A DNA stretch of 64,000 nt from Streptomyces qinzhouensis. Lineage in GTDB: Bacteria; Actinomycetota; Actinomycetes; Streptomycetales; Streptomycetaceae. The first letter of the stretch is position 1, and each line of letters opens with the position of its first letter. Location of the stretch: positions 1,984,001-2,048,000 of the forward strand of contig NZ_CP042266.1 of NCBI RefSeq assembly GCF_007856155.1, given 5' to 3'. The position numbers and the translations under genes were made by a program. The notes beneath the pieces were generated by a model. That model saw only the letters and a program-made list of their open reading frames with translations, was not told the DNA's origin and did no database searches. Positions 25,999 to 34,924 of the stretch are shown in pieces.

Positions 25999-27228
25999 CT
26001 ACCCCGCCGCCCGGAAGAGGGTGACCACCGCCGCCCCGCCGAGTCCGATGTTGTGCGCGAGCCCCACCCGCGCGCCCGTGACCTGCCGTTTCCCCGCCTC
26101 GCCCCGCAGCTGCCAGACCAGTTCGGCGGTCTGCGCCAGCCCGGTCGCCCCCAGCGGATGCCCCTTGGAGATCAGCCCGCCGGACGGATTGACCACCCAG
26201 CGGCCGCCGTACGTGGTCGCCCCGTCCGCCACCAGTTTTCCGGAGCCGCCGTCCTCGCACATGCCCAGCGCCTCGTACGTCAGCAGTTCGTTCACGGAGA
26301 AGCAGTCGTGCAGTTCGACGACGTCGACGTCCTCTATCCCCAGCCCCGACGATTCGTATGCCCGGTGCGCCGCGGCTCTGGACACCGGCCGGCCGACGAC
26401 GTCGATGCACGACCCGGAGGCGAAGGACTCCTCGGTGTCGGTGGCCATCGCCTGCCCCGCGATCTCCACGGCCCGCGCCGCCGCGTCCCCGCCGGTTCCC
26501 GGCCGGGACGCCCGCTGCCGCAGGAAGCGCTCCGACCCGACGACCACCGCCGCCGCGCCGTCCGAGGTCGGCGAGCACTGGAGCTTGGTCAGGGGCCGGT
26601 GGATCGACCGGGCGGCGAGAATCTCCTCCACCGTGTACACGTCCCGGAACTGGGCGCGCGGATTGTGCGCGGAGTGCCGGTGGTTCTTGGCGGCCACGGC
26701 GGCGAGCTGCGCCTCCGTGGTGCCGTACCGCTCCATGTGCTCCCGGGCCGCGTTGCCGAAGATCTGCGCGGTCGGCGGGGCGGCCCCGAAGCCGTGTCCC
26801 GCCGCCATGACCCCGTAGTGACGGGCGACGGGCGAGGCGGCGAAATCGTCCCCGGCACCGGCCCCGCCGCCCAGTGAGCCCTTCCGCATCTTCTCGAAGC
26901 CCAGGGCCAGCACGCAGTCGGCGGCGCCGCCCTCCACCAGCTGCCGGGCGAGCATCAGCGCGGTCGCCCCGGTCGCGCAGTTGTTGTTGACGTTGTAGAC
27001 GGGGACACCGGTGAGTCCGAGGGTGTACGCGGCGCGCTGACCGGCCGTGGAGGGCTGGAAGCAGTAGCCGACGACGGCCTGTTCCACCTCCTCGTACCCC
27101 AGTCCGGCATCGGTGAGCGCCTCGGTGCCCGCCTCCCGGGCCATGTCCCAGTACTGCCAGTCCCGTGACTCCGGTTTCTCGAACGCCGTCATGCCGACGC
27201 CGAGGACGAAGCTCTTCGCCCGGCTCAT
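25999..27228 (-). CDS. SCPx-type thiolase / lipid-transfer-protein-like acetyl-CoA acetyltransferase
   Basis: A 409-residue thiolase-fold protein with AGGAGG seven bases before ATG 27228. [35 protein letters not shown] holds the nucleophilic Cys and is nearly the signature of sterol carrier protein x thiolases; [12 protein letters not shown] and [17 protein letters not shown] complete the active site. Such enzymes cleave branched or sterol 3-ketoacyl-CoAs; mycobacterial counterparts are the Ltp proteins of the KstR regulon. No SCP2 lipid-carrier domain follows. It is 54 bp downstream of the FadE34-type gene and likely shares its KstR-controlled promoter. Confidence 0.88.
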   Translation of the reverse strand: MSRAKSFVLGVGMTAFEKPESRDWQYWDMAREAGTEALTDAGLGYEEVEQAVVGYCFQPSTAGQRAAYTLGLTGVPVYNVNNNCATGATALMLARQLVEGGAADCVLALGFEKMRKGSLGGGAGAGDDFAASPVARHYGVMAAGHGFGAAPPTAQIFGNAAREHMERYGTTEAQLAAVAAKNHRHSAHNPRAQFRDVYTVEEILAARSIHRPLTKLQCSPTSDGAAAVVVGSERFLRQRASRPGTGGDAAARAVEIAGQAMATDTEESFASGSCIDVVGRPVSRAAAHRAYESSGLGIEDVDVVELHDCFSVNELLTYEALGMCEDGGSGKLVADGATTYGGRWVVNPSGGLISKGHPLGATGLAQTAELVWQLRGEAGKRQVTGARVGLAHNIGLGGAAVVTLFRAAG

Positions 27229-27282
27229 GCTCGTACCTCCTCTTCTTCTCCGGTCACCCTGTCTCCGCGGTCCGTGCGCCGC

Positions 27283-29475
27283 TCAGTCCCGCGGCAGTCC
27301 GAGGATCCGCTCGGCCACCACATTGAGCTGTACCTGGGTGGTGCCTCCGGCGATGGTCAGGCACCGGGACATCAGCAGTCCCCGGACGGCTGCCTCCCCC
27401 GGGCCCTCGCACACCGCGCCCGCCGGGCCGAGGAGTTCGAGGCCGAGTTCGGCGGTCTTCTGCTGGTGGAGGGTCTGGACGAGTTTCCGCACCGAGGCAC
27501 CCGGCCCCGGTTCGAGCCCCGAGACCCGGCGCAGGGTGGTCCGCAGCGCCATGCAGTTGAGGGCGTGTGCCTCGGCGGCGAGGGCCCCGATCCGGGCGCG
27601 CCGGGCGCCGTCGAGCCCGGGCGCGGCGGCGAGCAGCGCTTCGAGCTCGCTGTCGAAGGACATCTCGTCGGCCATGTGGACTCGTTCGTTGCCGAGGGTG
27701 TTGCGGGCCACCCGCCAGCCGTCGCCCACCTCCCCCACGACGGCGTCGGCGGGCAGCGGGGTGCCGTCGAACCACACCTCGTTGAAGACGGAGTCGCCGG
27801 TGATCTCCCGCAGCGGGCGGATGGTGACGCCCTCGCAGGCGCGGAGGTCGACGACGAAGTACGTCAGCCTGCGGTGCCGGGGCGCTTCGGGGTCGGTACG
27901 GGCCAGCAGGATGCCGTAGTCGGCCTTGTGGGCGGCGCTGGTCCACACCTTCTGGCCGGTGATCCGCCAGCTGCCGTCGGGGGTGCGTTCGGCCCGGGTG
28001 GTGAGGGCCGCCAGATCGGATCCGGCTCCCGGTTCGCTGAACAGCTGGCACCAGCGCAGTTCGCCGCGGAGGGTGCCGGGGACGAGGCGTTCCCGCTGTT
28101 CCGGGGTGCCGTGGGCGAGGAGGGACGGTACGACCCAGGCCGCGATGGACAGCCCGCTGAGCCGTACTCCGGCGGCGGCGAGCTCCCGCTGGACGGCGAG
28201 TTGTTCCACGGGCCCGGCGCCGAGGCCGTAGGGCGGGGGCAGATGGGGGGCGGCGAGCCCGCTGGGGGCGAGGGCCCGGCGGGCGGCGACGGGATCCAGC
28301 CCGCGGGCGGCGGCGATCGCCGTCCGTACCCGCTCCCGGTACCCGGTCGCCTCGGGCGGCAGTTCGGTCCGCAGCTCGCGCCGGGCCCCGGCGGCGGCGA
28401 GCCGGGCGGCGCGCAGCAGCTGGTCGTCACCGGCCCCTATGAGCTGGCGGGCGACGACGGCCCGGCGCAGCAGGAGGTGGGCGTCGTGTTCCCAGGTGAA
28501 GCCGGTGCCGCCGAGGATCTGGATGCAGTCCTTGGCATTGGTGTACGCGGTGTCGAGCGCGGTGGCGGCGGCGAAGGCGGCGGTCAGGGCGCGAGCGGGG
28601 GGCGATCCGGCCCCGGGGGCCGCGGCCTTCGCCGCGTCCCAGGTCAGCGCCCTGGACCGCTCCAGCCCGATCAGCATGGTGGCGCAGAGGTGCTTGACCG
28701 CCTGGAAGCGGCCGATGGGGCTGCCGAACTGTTCCCGGACCTTGGCGTGTTCGACGGCGGTCGTCAGCGCCCTGGCCGCCACTCCGCAGGCCTCGGCCGC
28801 CAGCAGCACCGCGGCCAGGTCCCGGACGAGCCCGGAGTCGACGGCGGCCGGGTCGAGGACCCGGGCGGCGGGAACCCGGACGGCGGCGGCGGTGACCTCG
28901 GCCGTGGGGCGGGTGGGGTCGGCGCTCTCGTGCACACGGACGGTGAAGGCGGCCGCGTCGGCCGCGGCCCATACCGTGCCGTCGGCGGTCGCGGCGGCGA
29001 TCAGCAGCAGATCGGCGTGGCCGCCCGCGAGGACGGGCGGTGCGGTGCCGTCGACGACGAGCCCGCCCTCGGGCTCGCGTACGGCGGTCAGTCCGCCGGG
29101 CCCGAAGGCGGCGGCCGCGACCCGGCGGCCGTCGGCGAGCGCGGCGGCCAGGTCCCGCTGTCCGGCGCGGTGCAGCACTTCGGCGGCGAGGGCGTGTCCC
29201 GGGTAGGGCCCCGGGAGCAGTGCGGCCCCGGTCTCCTCCAGCGCCACCGCCAGTTCGAGAAGGGTGCCGCCGCCCCCGCCGTACTCCTCGGGGAGGTGGA
29301 TACCGAGGAGCCCCTGCGCGGCGGCCCCGTCCCAGTGCGCCGGACGGCCGGGCGGGCCGGCCGGGCGCGGGGCGTCGAGGGGTTTACGCACCTCCTCGGG
29401 TGGCACGGCCCGCGTCAGCCAGCCCCGCACGGACCGGGCCAGTTCCTGGTGTTCGTGCGTGATTCCGATGCCCAT
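27283..29475 (-). CDS. fadE34: Fused double acyl-CoA dehydrogenase, FadE34-type
   Basis: A 730-residue protein with two tandem acyl-CoA dehydrogenase units. The N-terminal half contains LGIHLPEEYGGGGGTLLELAVALEE and EQFGSPIGRFQAVKHL; the C-terminal half contains GSDLAALTTRAERTPDG, ITGQKVWTSAAHKADYGILLARTD and TIAGGTTQVQLNVVAERILGLPRD. This fused form matches FadE34 (Rv3573c, ~711 aa), which dehydrogenates sterol 24-oyl-CoA intermediates. One half normally binds FAD and the other is degenerate. ATG 29475 has no ribosome site; TAGTCT (29488-29483 on the minus strand) is a possible -10 for a leaderless mRNA, overlapping the KstR site. The gene is next to neither kstR nor fadA5 here. Confidence 0.87.
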   Translation of the reverse strand: MGIGITHEHQELARSVRGWLTRAVPPEEVRKPLDAPRPAGPPGRPAHWDGAAAQGLLGIHLPEEYGGGGGTLLELAVALEETGAALLPGPYPGHALAAEVLHRAGQRDLAAALADGRRVAAAAFGPGGLTAVREPEGGLVVDGTAPPVLAGGHADLLLIAAATADGTVWAAADAAAFTVRVHESADPTRPTAEVTAAAVRVPAARVLDPAAVDSGLVRDLAAVLLAAEACGVAARALTTAVEHAKVREQFGSPIGRFQAVKHLCATMLIGLERSRALTWDAAKAAAPGAGSPPARALTAAFAAATALDTAYTNAKDCIQILGGTGFTWEHDAHLLLRRAVVARQLIGAGDDQLLRAARLAAAGARRELRTELPPEATGYRERVRTAIAAARGLDPVAARRALAPSGLAAPHLPPPYGLGAGPVEQLAVQRELAAAGVRLSGLSIAAWVVPSLLAHGTPEQRERLVPGTLRGELRWCQLFSEPGAGSDLAALTTRAERTPDGSWRITGQKVWTSAAHKADYGILLARTDPEAPRHRRLTYFVVDLRACEGVTIRPLREITGDSVFNEVWFDGTPLPADAVVGEVGDGWRVARNTLGNERVHMADEMSFDSELEALLAAAPGLDGARRARIGALAAEAHALNCMALRTTLRRVSGLEPGPGASVRKLVQTLHQQKTAELGLELLGPAGAVCEGPGEAAVRGLLMSRCLTIAGGTTQVQLNVVAERILGLPRD

Positions 29476-29486
29476 GGGCGGCAGAC

Positions 29487-29500
29487 TAGAACACGTTTCA
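29487..29500. promoter_or_regulatory. KstR operator upstream of fadE34
   Basis: TAGAACACGTTTCA matches TnnAACnnGTTnnA exactly. It begins 12 bp upstream of the FadE34-type start codon, where it would block the promoter. Confidence 0.85.
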
Positions 29501-29501
29501 A

Positions 29502-29518
29502 TCTGACGGTAGGTCAGA
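29502..29518. promoter_or_regulatory. TCTGAC-GGTAG-GTCAGA palindrome
   Basis: A perfect 6-bp inverted repeat with 5-bp spacer, extendable by one A/T pair each side (29501-29519), adjoining the KstR site. Confidence 0.8.
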
Positions 29519-29727
29519 TACGGGTGGATCGGCCCCGGATCCGACCGGCCACCGCCACGGCGGCGCCCGCGCCTCCCGGACCGCCGTCGACCCGCCGGGG
29601 CCCGTGGGGCACCATGGTCCGCCGGGCCCGTACCCGTACACCCGTACGGCAGCGGGTCCGTATCACCGCACATCCGTACGGCGGCGCCACCGCTCCGCCG
29701 CACCCGCAGCGCCCGAAGGAAGCCGCC

Positions 29728-30378
29728 ATGAGCCACACCCCCTCCCCCGCACCGGAGGTCCTCGACGCGTTCACGGCGGCCAAGGGCTTCATGCCGCCCG
29801 CCGAGGGCCTCGCGCTGTACGCGGCCGCGGTCGAGGCGGCCGCGCCCGGGCTGCCGCTGCTGGAGGTGGGAACCTACTGCGGCCGGTCCACGATCCTGCT
29901 CGCGGCCGCCGCCCGGTCCGCCGGGACGACCGCCGTCACCGTGGACCACCACCGCGGCAGCGAGGAGCAGCAGCCCGGCTGGGAGTACCACGACCCGACG
30001 GTGGTCGACCCGGAAGTCGGCCTGATGGACACGCTGCCGACCTTCCGCCGCACGCTCCTGCGGGCCGGTCTCGAGGACCATGTGATCGCGATCGTCGGGC
30101 GGTCACCGCAGGTGGCCCGGGTCTGGGCGGCCCCGCTCGGGCTGGTGTTCATCGACGGCGGCCACACCGACGAACACGCCACGGCCGACTACGAGTGCTG
30201 GGCACCCCATATCGCCGACGGCGGGCTGCTGGTGATCCACGACGTCTTCCCCGACCCGGCGGACGGCGGGCAGGCCCCGTACCGGATCCACCGGCGCGCA
30301 CTGGCCTCGGGCGCGTTCACCGAGATCTCGGCGACCGACTCGCTGCGCGTCCTGCGGCGTATCGGCCCGGGAATCTGA
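29728..30378 (+). CDS. Class I SAM-dependent methyltransferase (Methyltransf_24-like)
   Basis: A 216-residue protein starting at ATG 29728 with GAAGGA upstream. LLEVGTYCGRSTILLAAAA is motif I, AVTVDHHRGSE motif II, LGLVFIDGGHTDEHATADYE the metal or cofactor Asp-containing strand, and GGLLVIHDVFPDP motif VI. Such proteins methylate small molecules or sugars; the acceptor is unknown. It is divergent from fadE34 and 24 bp upstream of the amidase gene, with which it may be co-transcribed. Confidence 0.8.
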   Translation: MSHTPSPAPEVLDAFTAAKGFMPPAEGLALYAAAVEAAAPGLPLLEVGTYCGRSTILLAAAARSAGTTAVTVDHHRGSEEQQPGWEYHDPTVVDPEVGLMDTLPTFRRTLLRAGLEDHVIAIVGRSPQVARVWAAPLGLVFIDGGHTDEHATADYECWAPHIADGGLLVIHDVFPDPADGGQAPYRIHRRALASGAFTEISATDSLRVLRRIGPGI

Positions 30379-30402
30379 CCTCCCAGGTCTAGGCTCGCAG
30401 TC

Positions 30403-31461
30403 GTGTCGCACCACGAGCACGACGCCCAGCACGATGCCCAGCACGATGCCCGGCACGGCGCCCGGCACGGCGCCCGGCACGGCGCCCGGCACGGCGCCGG
30501 CGGCCCCCGGCCCGACCGGCCCGGGGACCCCACCGGCGGAGCCGGACCCGCGCCCTCCGCCCGCCCGCGGCGGCACGTCCGGCGCGCCGTCGCCGCCACC
30601 GCCGTCGTGACTCTGGCCTGCGGCGCCCTCGCCGGATGGCTCTTCTGGCGGGCCGCCGACGGCCCCGCCCCGGGCGAGGACCACCGGGCGCTCCCGGCGG
30701 CCCGGGCATCGGACCGTACCGGCGCCGGTACGGACGGCCGTACCGACGACCGCCCCCCGGGCCCGGCCCGCGGCGCCCGCGAAGGACGCCTCTCCGGCAG
30801 GATCGTGGTGATCGACCCCGGCCACAATCCCGGCAACTTCCGGCATTCCACCGACATCAATCAACTCGTCGACATCGGAACCAACCGCAAGGAATGCGAC
30901 ACGACCGGTACGGAGACCGAAGACGGTTACACCGAGGCCGCATTCACCCGTGATGTTTCACAGCGTCTGCGCACCCTCCTCGAAAAGGAGGGCGCAAAGG
31001 TCGTTCTCACTCATGAGGAAGGCGAGCGGGCCTTCGGTCCGTGCATCGACGAACGGGCCCGGATCGGCAACACGGCGAAGGCCGACGCCGTCATTTCCGT
31101 CCATGCCGACGGTTCGGCCGAGGGCCATCGCGGATTCCATGTGATCCTGCCCGGAAAGGTCACTTCGGGCGGCGCCGACACCACCGCGATCGTCGGCCCC
31201 TCCCGGCAACTGGGCGAACACGTCGTGGCCGCCTTCGCCCGGGCCACGGGCTCCGGGCGGGCCAACTACCTCGGCAGCGGCACCGGCCTCGACGTGCGCA
31301 CCGATCTCGGCGGGCTGAATCTCTCCACCGTCCCCAAGGTGTTCGTCGAGTGCGGAAACATGCAGGACTCCCAGGACGCGGCACTGCTGGCGAACGGCGA
31401 CTGGCGGCAGAAGGCGGCCCTGGGCATCGCCGAGGGACTGCGCGCCTTCCTCGCACCCTGA
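30403..31461 (+). CDS. N-acetylmuramoyl-L-alanine amidase with His-rich cytoplasmic repeat tail
   Basis: A 352-residue type II membrane protein starting at GTG 30403. Residues 3-32 form a His-rich repeat (units HDAQ, HDAR, HGAR), residues ~66-83 a single membrane span (AVAATAVVTLACGALAGWLF), then a Pro/Arg-rich linker and an Amidase_3 domain (~130-352). Zinc and catalytic residues are seen in VVIDPGHNPG, DGYTEAAFT, ISVHADGS and VFVECGNMQ. It cleaves the amide bond between N-acetylmuramic acid and the stem peptide of peptidoglycan outside the membrane. The His-rich tail is unusual and may bind metal. Confidence 0.88.
   Translation: MSHHEHDAQHDAQHDARHGARHGARHGARHGAGGPRPDRPGDPTGGAGPAPSARPRRHVRRAVAATAVVTLACGALAGWLFWRAADGPAPGEDHRALPAARASDRTGAGTDGRTDDRPPGPARGAREGRLSGRIVVIDPGHNPGNFRHSTDINQLVDIGTNRKECDTTGTETEDGYTEAAFTRDVSQRLRTLLEKEGAKVVLTHEEGERAFGPCIDERARIGNTAKADAVISVHADGSAEGHRGFHVILPGKVTSGGADTTAIVGPSRQLGEHVVAAFARATGSGRANYLGSGTGLDVRTDLGGLNLSTVPKVFVECGNMQDSQDAALLANGDWRQKAALGIAEGLRAFLAP
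30421..30492. repeat. 12-bp tandem repeat encoding HDAQ/HGAR units
   Basis: Six consecutive in-frame 12-bp units (GAYGCCCAGCAC to GGCGCCCGGCAC) at the start of the amidase gene; the last three units are identical. Confidence 0.9.
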
Positions 31462-31891
31462 ACCACCGCCTGAACCACCGCCTGAACCACTACCGGTTTC
31501 CGCGTTGGCTTCCGCGCCGGGGTCCGGATCCGGACCACCGCCGTTATCCGGATCGGATTCCCTGCCGATTTCCCCCGGCATCCGGCGGATTCGGACCGCA
31601 TCCGACCGTTCCCGGACACATTCCGGTCCGCCGCGCCAAGGGCGCTCGGCGATAGCGCCCCGGCCCGTCGCCGCCCTTCCCTCACCCGGCCGTCACCCAA
31701 GATCCCGATCCGGTTCCGATCGGGTTTCCATCCGGCCCCTTCGCGCGCTTCGCTCCCTGTGAGTCCGTATACCGGGCAGACGCCGGGAAGCGACAGGCGA
31801 TAGATTCACCCCGGGTGACGGGGGAGTCCCCGCACTGCGCCGAGCGCCCCGATGCGACGACGACCCGAGACGACCGACGAAGGATTCTCAC
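31462..31891. other. 430-bp intergenic region with duplicated stop-codon block
   Basis: The amidase stop lies in a 12-bp repeat TGAACCACCGCC (31459-31470, 31471-31482, partial third copy to 31490), producing three successive in-frame stops. The rest shows repeated CCGGATC-type motifs and no gene. Confidence 0.6.
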
Positions 31892-32704
31892 GTGAACATC
31901 CGCTCCCTCACACGAGGTGACGGCGTGGTGATCGGAGCAGCGGTACTGCTGTTCATCGCCTCGTTCCTCGACACGTTCGACTGCGCCGGAACCAGGTGCG
32001 ACGACGTGCCGAACGCCTGGGACAACGGGGCCCTGCTGCTGGGGGTCTATCTCGCCGGCGTGATCGGCGCCGCGCTGATCGCGCTCTCGCACCTGCTGCC
32101 CCGCGCGCCGAAGGTGCTCGGCATCGAGCTGGGCCAGATCGGTGTGATCGCCGCGGTCTTCGCCGCCTGGACCGCGCTGGGCGCGATCTTCGACCCGTCG
32201 GGCTCGTTCGACATGGGCGAGTTCAGCCTCGACGCCGGTACCGGCCTGATCCTCGGCCTGATCGCGGCGCTCCTGCTGGCCGCGGGCGCGCTCTGCGGAC
32301 AGCTCGTGCCCGCGTTCAAGGCCCCGCTGCTGGGCACCCCGAGCCCGGTGGCGCCCCCGTCCCCGTACGGCGGTCATCCGCAGGGCGGTTACGGCTACCC
32401 CGGCGCCCAGGCGCCCGGCCAGCCGCAGCCGTACCCCGGTGCTCAGCCCGCCCAGCAGGGCGTCCCGGGTGCCACACCGCCCGGTGGAACACCCGGCGGC
32501 GCTCCCGACTTCGCGCCGTTCTGGTTCGCGGTGCCGGTGGCCCGCCCGCTCTACCCGGAGGACGGCTCCCCGACCCCGATCGCCGAACTGGCGCCCGGCA
32601 CCTGGTACCTCGCCGTCGACCAGCGCGGTCAGGCCCTGGTCGCGCAGACCCAGGACGGCCGCCGTGGTGTGCTCCAGGACACCACGGGCATCCAGCGCGG
32701 CTGA
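31892..32704 (+). CDS. Four-TM membrane protein with Gly/Pro/Gln-rich tail (DUF5336-like)
   Basis: A 270-residue protein from GTG 31892 with AAGGA upstream. Four hydrophobic segments lie within residues ~10-150 (VVIGAAVLLFIASFLDTF, ALLLGVYLAGVIGAALIAL, IGVIAAVFAAWTALGAIF, GLILGLIAALLLAAGALCG). The C-terminal ~110 residues are rich in Y, G, P and Q, then end with a short folded segment (APGTWYLAVDQRGQALVAQTQDG). DUF5336-type proteins of actinobacteria share this plan; function is unknown. Extracellular cysteines FDCAGTRCDD may form a disulfide. Confidence 0.65.
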   Translation: MNIRSLTRGDGVVIGAAVLLFIASFLDTFDCAGTRCDDVPNAWDNGALLLGVYLAGVIGAALIALSHLLPRAPKVLGIELGQIGVIAAVFAAWTALGAIFDPSGSFDMGEFSLDAGTGLILGLIAALLLAAGALCGQLVPAFKAPLLGTPSPVAPPSPYGGHPQGGYGYPGAQAPGQPQPYPGAQPAQQGVPGATPPGGTPGGAPDFAPFWFAVPVARPLYPEDGSPTPIAELAPGTWYLAVDQRGQALVAQTQDGRRGVLQDTTGIQRG

Positions 32705-32765
32705 CGCACGGCCCGTCCGGAACCCCCGGCCCCTCGCCCTTCCGGGCGGGGGGCCGCTGCCGTAT

Positions 32766-32782
32766 TCTGACGCCTCGTCAGA
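32766..32782. promoter_or_regulatory. TCTGAC-GCCTC-GTCAGA palindrome
   Basis: A perfect inverted repeat 18 bp before the GTG of the F420-dependent oxidoreductase gene. Confidence 0.8.
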
Positions 32783-32800
32783 CAAGGGGCGGGTGAGGCT

Positions 32801-33820
32801 GTGCGACTGGGACTGGCCCTCGGTTACTGGGGCCGCGGCCCCGATCCGGACCGGCTCGGCCTCGCCCGCGAGGCCGAACGCCTCGGCTATGACTCGGTAT
32901 GGACCTCGGAGGCCTGGGGCTCGGATGCCTTCACCCCGCTGACCTGGATCGCCGCGCACACCTCGCGGATCCGGCTCGGCACCGCCGTCGCGCAGATGGC
33001 CGCACGCACCCCGACCGCGACCGCGATGCACGCCCTCACCCTCGACCATCTCTCCGGCGGCCGGATGATGCTGGGCCTCGGACTTTCGGGGCCGCAGGTG
33101 GTGGAGGGCTGGTACGGCCGCCCCTTCCCGGCCTCCCCGCTGACCGCGACCCGGGAGTACGTCGACGTGGTCCGGCAGGTGCTGCGCCGTGAGGGGCCCG
33201 TGGTGCACGAGGGCCGCTATCACTCCCATCCGTACACCGGCCCCGACGGCACCGGTCTCGGCAGACCGCTGAAATCCATCACCCATCCGCTCCGGCCCGC
33301 ACTGCCGGTCCTGCTGGGCGCGGAGGGCCCGAAGAACGTCGCCCAGACCGCCAAGATCGCCGACGGCTGGCTGCCGCTGTACTGGTCACCGCTGCGACCC
33401 GAGGTGTACGAGGAGTCCCTCGCCCCGCTCGCCGGGCGCACCGGCGACTTCATGATCGCCCCGCTGGTGCGGGCCGCGGTCTGCGACGACATCGCGCGGG
33501 GGCTGCTGCCGGTGAAGACCATGCTCGGCTTCTACATCGGCGGCATGGGGCACACCAGCCGCAACTTCCACGCCGATCTGATGGCGAGGATGGGGTACGA
33601 GGAGGAGGCGCGGAAGGTCCAGCGGCTCTTCGCGGCGGGCCGCCGGGAGGAGGCGGTCCGCGCGGTCCCCGACGCCTTCGCCGACGAGATCTCCCTGGTC
33701 GGCCCGCGCGCCCGGATCGCGGAGCGCCTCGAACTGTGGCGTACCACCCCCGCGACGGACCTCCTGGTCACCTCCCCCGACCCGGCCACTCTGCGCGTGC
33801 TGGCGGAACTCGTGCTCTGA
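32801..33820 (+). CDS. LLM-class F420-dependent oxidoreductase, Rv3520c-like
   Basis: A 339-residue luciferase-like TIM-barrel protein. LGLALGYWGRGPD, TSEAWGSDAFTPLTWIA, GTAVAQMAARTPTATAMHALTLDHLSGG and LGLSGPQVVEGWYGRPFP follow the F420-binding luciferase-like monooxygenase pattern and closely parallel Rv3520c of the mycobacterial KstR regulon. It likely uses F420H2 to reduce a sterol catabolic intermediate, but the reaction of Rv3520c is not settled. GTG 32801 starts the conserved barrel. The TCTGAC palindrome before it ties it to the other side-chain genes. Confidence 0.88.
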   Translation: MRLGLALGYWGRGPDPDRLGLAREAERLGYDSVWTSEAWGSDAFTPLTWIAAHTSRIRLGTAVAQMAARTPTATAMHALTLDHLSGGRMMLGLGLSGPQVVEGWYGRPFPASPLTATREYVDVVRQVLRREGPVVHEGRYHSHPYTGPDGTGLGRPLKSITHPLRPALPVLLGAEGPKNVAQTAKIADGWLPLYWSPLRPEVYEESLAPLAGRTGDFMIAPLVRAAVCDDIARGLLPVKTMLGFYIGGMGHTSRNFHADLMARMGYEEEARKVQRLFAAGRREEAVRAVPDAFADEISLVGPRARIAERLELWRTTPATDLLVTSPDPATLRVLAELVL

Positions 33821-33832
33821 CCCGCCCCGGTG

Positions 33833-34924
33833 TTACGAGAGCCCGCAGCAGTCCGGTGTCAGTCCCGCCGGCAGGTCCGTACCGCCGAAGACCGCCCGGG
33901 TGGGCGCGTCGCCGCCGAGCGCGGCGACGGCCAGCAGCAGGGAGCCCGCGGTCCACGCCGTCCGCTCCTCCGGCCAGAACGCGCCGTCCTCGAAGACGTA
34001 CCCCGTCCAGTACATCCCGTCCTCGGCCCGCAGATGCCCGATGGAGCGCAGCACCTCGCCCGCCCGCTCCGGCTCCCCCACCGCCCAGAGCGCCAGCGCC
34101 AGTTCGCAGCTCTCGCCGCCGGTCACCCAGGGGTTGGGCAGCACACAGCGCACCCCGAGCCCGGGCACCACGAATTCGTCCCAGCGCATCTCGAGCCTGG
34201 CCCTGGCCTCGGCCCCGGTGACCGCGCCGCCGAGGACCGGGTAGTACCAGTCCATCGAATAGCGCGACTTGTCGAGAAAACGCTCCGGATGACACCGGAT
34301 CGCATGGGCGAGCGCGCCCGCCGCCAACTCCCAGTCCGGTTGCGGCTCACCGCGCTCCTCGGCGATCGCCAGACCGCAGCGGAGCGCGTGGTGCACGGAC
34401 GAACAGCCGGTCAGCAGCGCGTCGGCGACCGGGGTGCCGTCCGCCTCGCGCTTCCAGCCGATCTCGCCACCGGGCTGCTGGAGCCGGACGACGAAGTCCA
34501 GCGCGGCCCGGACCACGGGCCACATCCCGTCGAGGAAGGCCGTATCGCGGGTGGCGAGCCAGTGATGCCAGGTCCCGACGGCGACATACGCGGTGAAGTT
34601 GGTCTCCCGGCCCAGGTCCGTCGGCCGGGCCGGATCGCCGTCGTGGTAGGCCGCGTACCAGGAGCCGTCGTCGTTCTGGTGCTCCCGCAGCCAGTCGTAC
34701 GCCCGGGCCGCGGCCTCGTGTTCGCCGGCCGCGTCCAGCGCCATCGCCGCCTCGGTGTGGTCCCAGGGGTCGAGGTGATGACCGCGGAACCAGGGGATCG
34801 CGCCGTCGTCGCGCTGCTGGGCGCGGATCCCCGCGACGGTCTCGGCGGCCTGGGCGGCCGTCAGCACACCGGGCAGGACGAGATGGCCGGTACGAGGGGT
34901 ACGGGGAGCGCGAGGGGTCGTCAC
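33833..34924 (-). CDS. Prenyltransferase/squalene-cyclase-like (alpha/alpha toroid) protein
   Basis: A 363-residue protein begun at GTG 34924, which overlaps the methyltransferase stop as GTGA. It has repeated paired helices with QW-like and acidic segments (IRAQQRDDGAIPWFRG, WLREHQNDDGSWYAAY, TNFTAYVAVGTWHHWLATRD, WVTGGESCELALALW), as in terpene-cyclase or glycosidase toroids. It lacks a clear cyclase DxDD motif. Co-occurrence with a methyltransferase and GT4 glycosyltransferase suggests a role in making or trimming a glycoconjugate; a glycoside-hydrolase-like activity is an alternative. Confidence 0.65.
   Translation of the reverse strand: MTTPRAPRTPRTGHLVLPGVLTAAQAAETVAGIRAQQRDDGAIPWFRGHHLDPWDHTEAAMALDAAGEHEAAARAYDWLREHQNDDGSWYAAYHDGDPARPTDLGRETNFTAYVAVGTWHHWLATRDTAFLDGMWPVVRAALDFVVRLQQPGGEIGWKREADGTPVADALLTGCSSVHHALRCGLAIAEERGEPQPDWELAAGALAHAIRCHPERFLDKSRYSMDWYYPVLGGAVTGAEARARLEMRWDEFVVPGLGVRCVLPNPWVTGGESCELALALWAVGEPERAGEVLRSIGHLRAEDGMYWTGYVFEDGAFWPEERTAWTAGSLLLAVAALGGDAPTRAVFGGTDLPAGLTPDCCGLS

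Noticed and set aside
20268..29475. Reading the SDR/ADH/hydratase/dehydrogenase genes as part of a polyketide or fatty-acid synthase cluster
   Set aside because: No acyl carrier protein, ketosynthase or acyltransferase is present, and the dehydrogenase, thiolase and hydratase are of the CoA-dependent degradative types.
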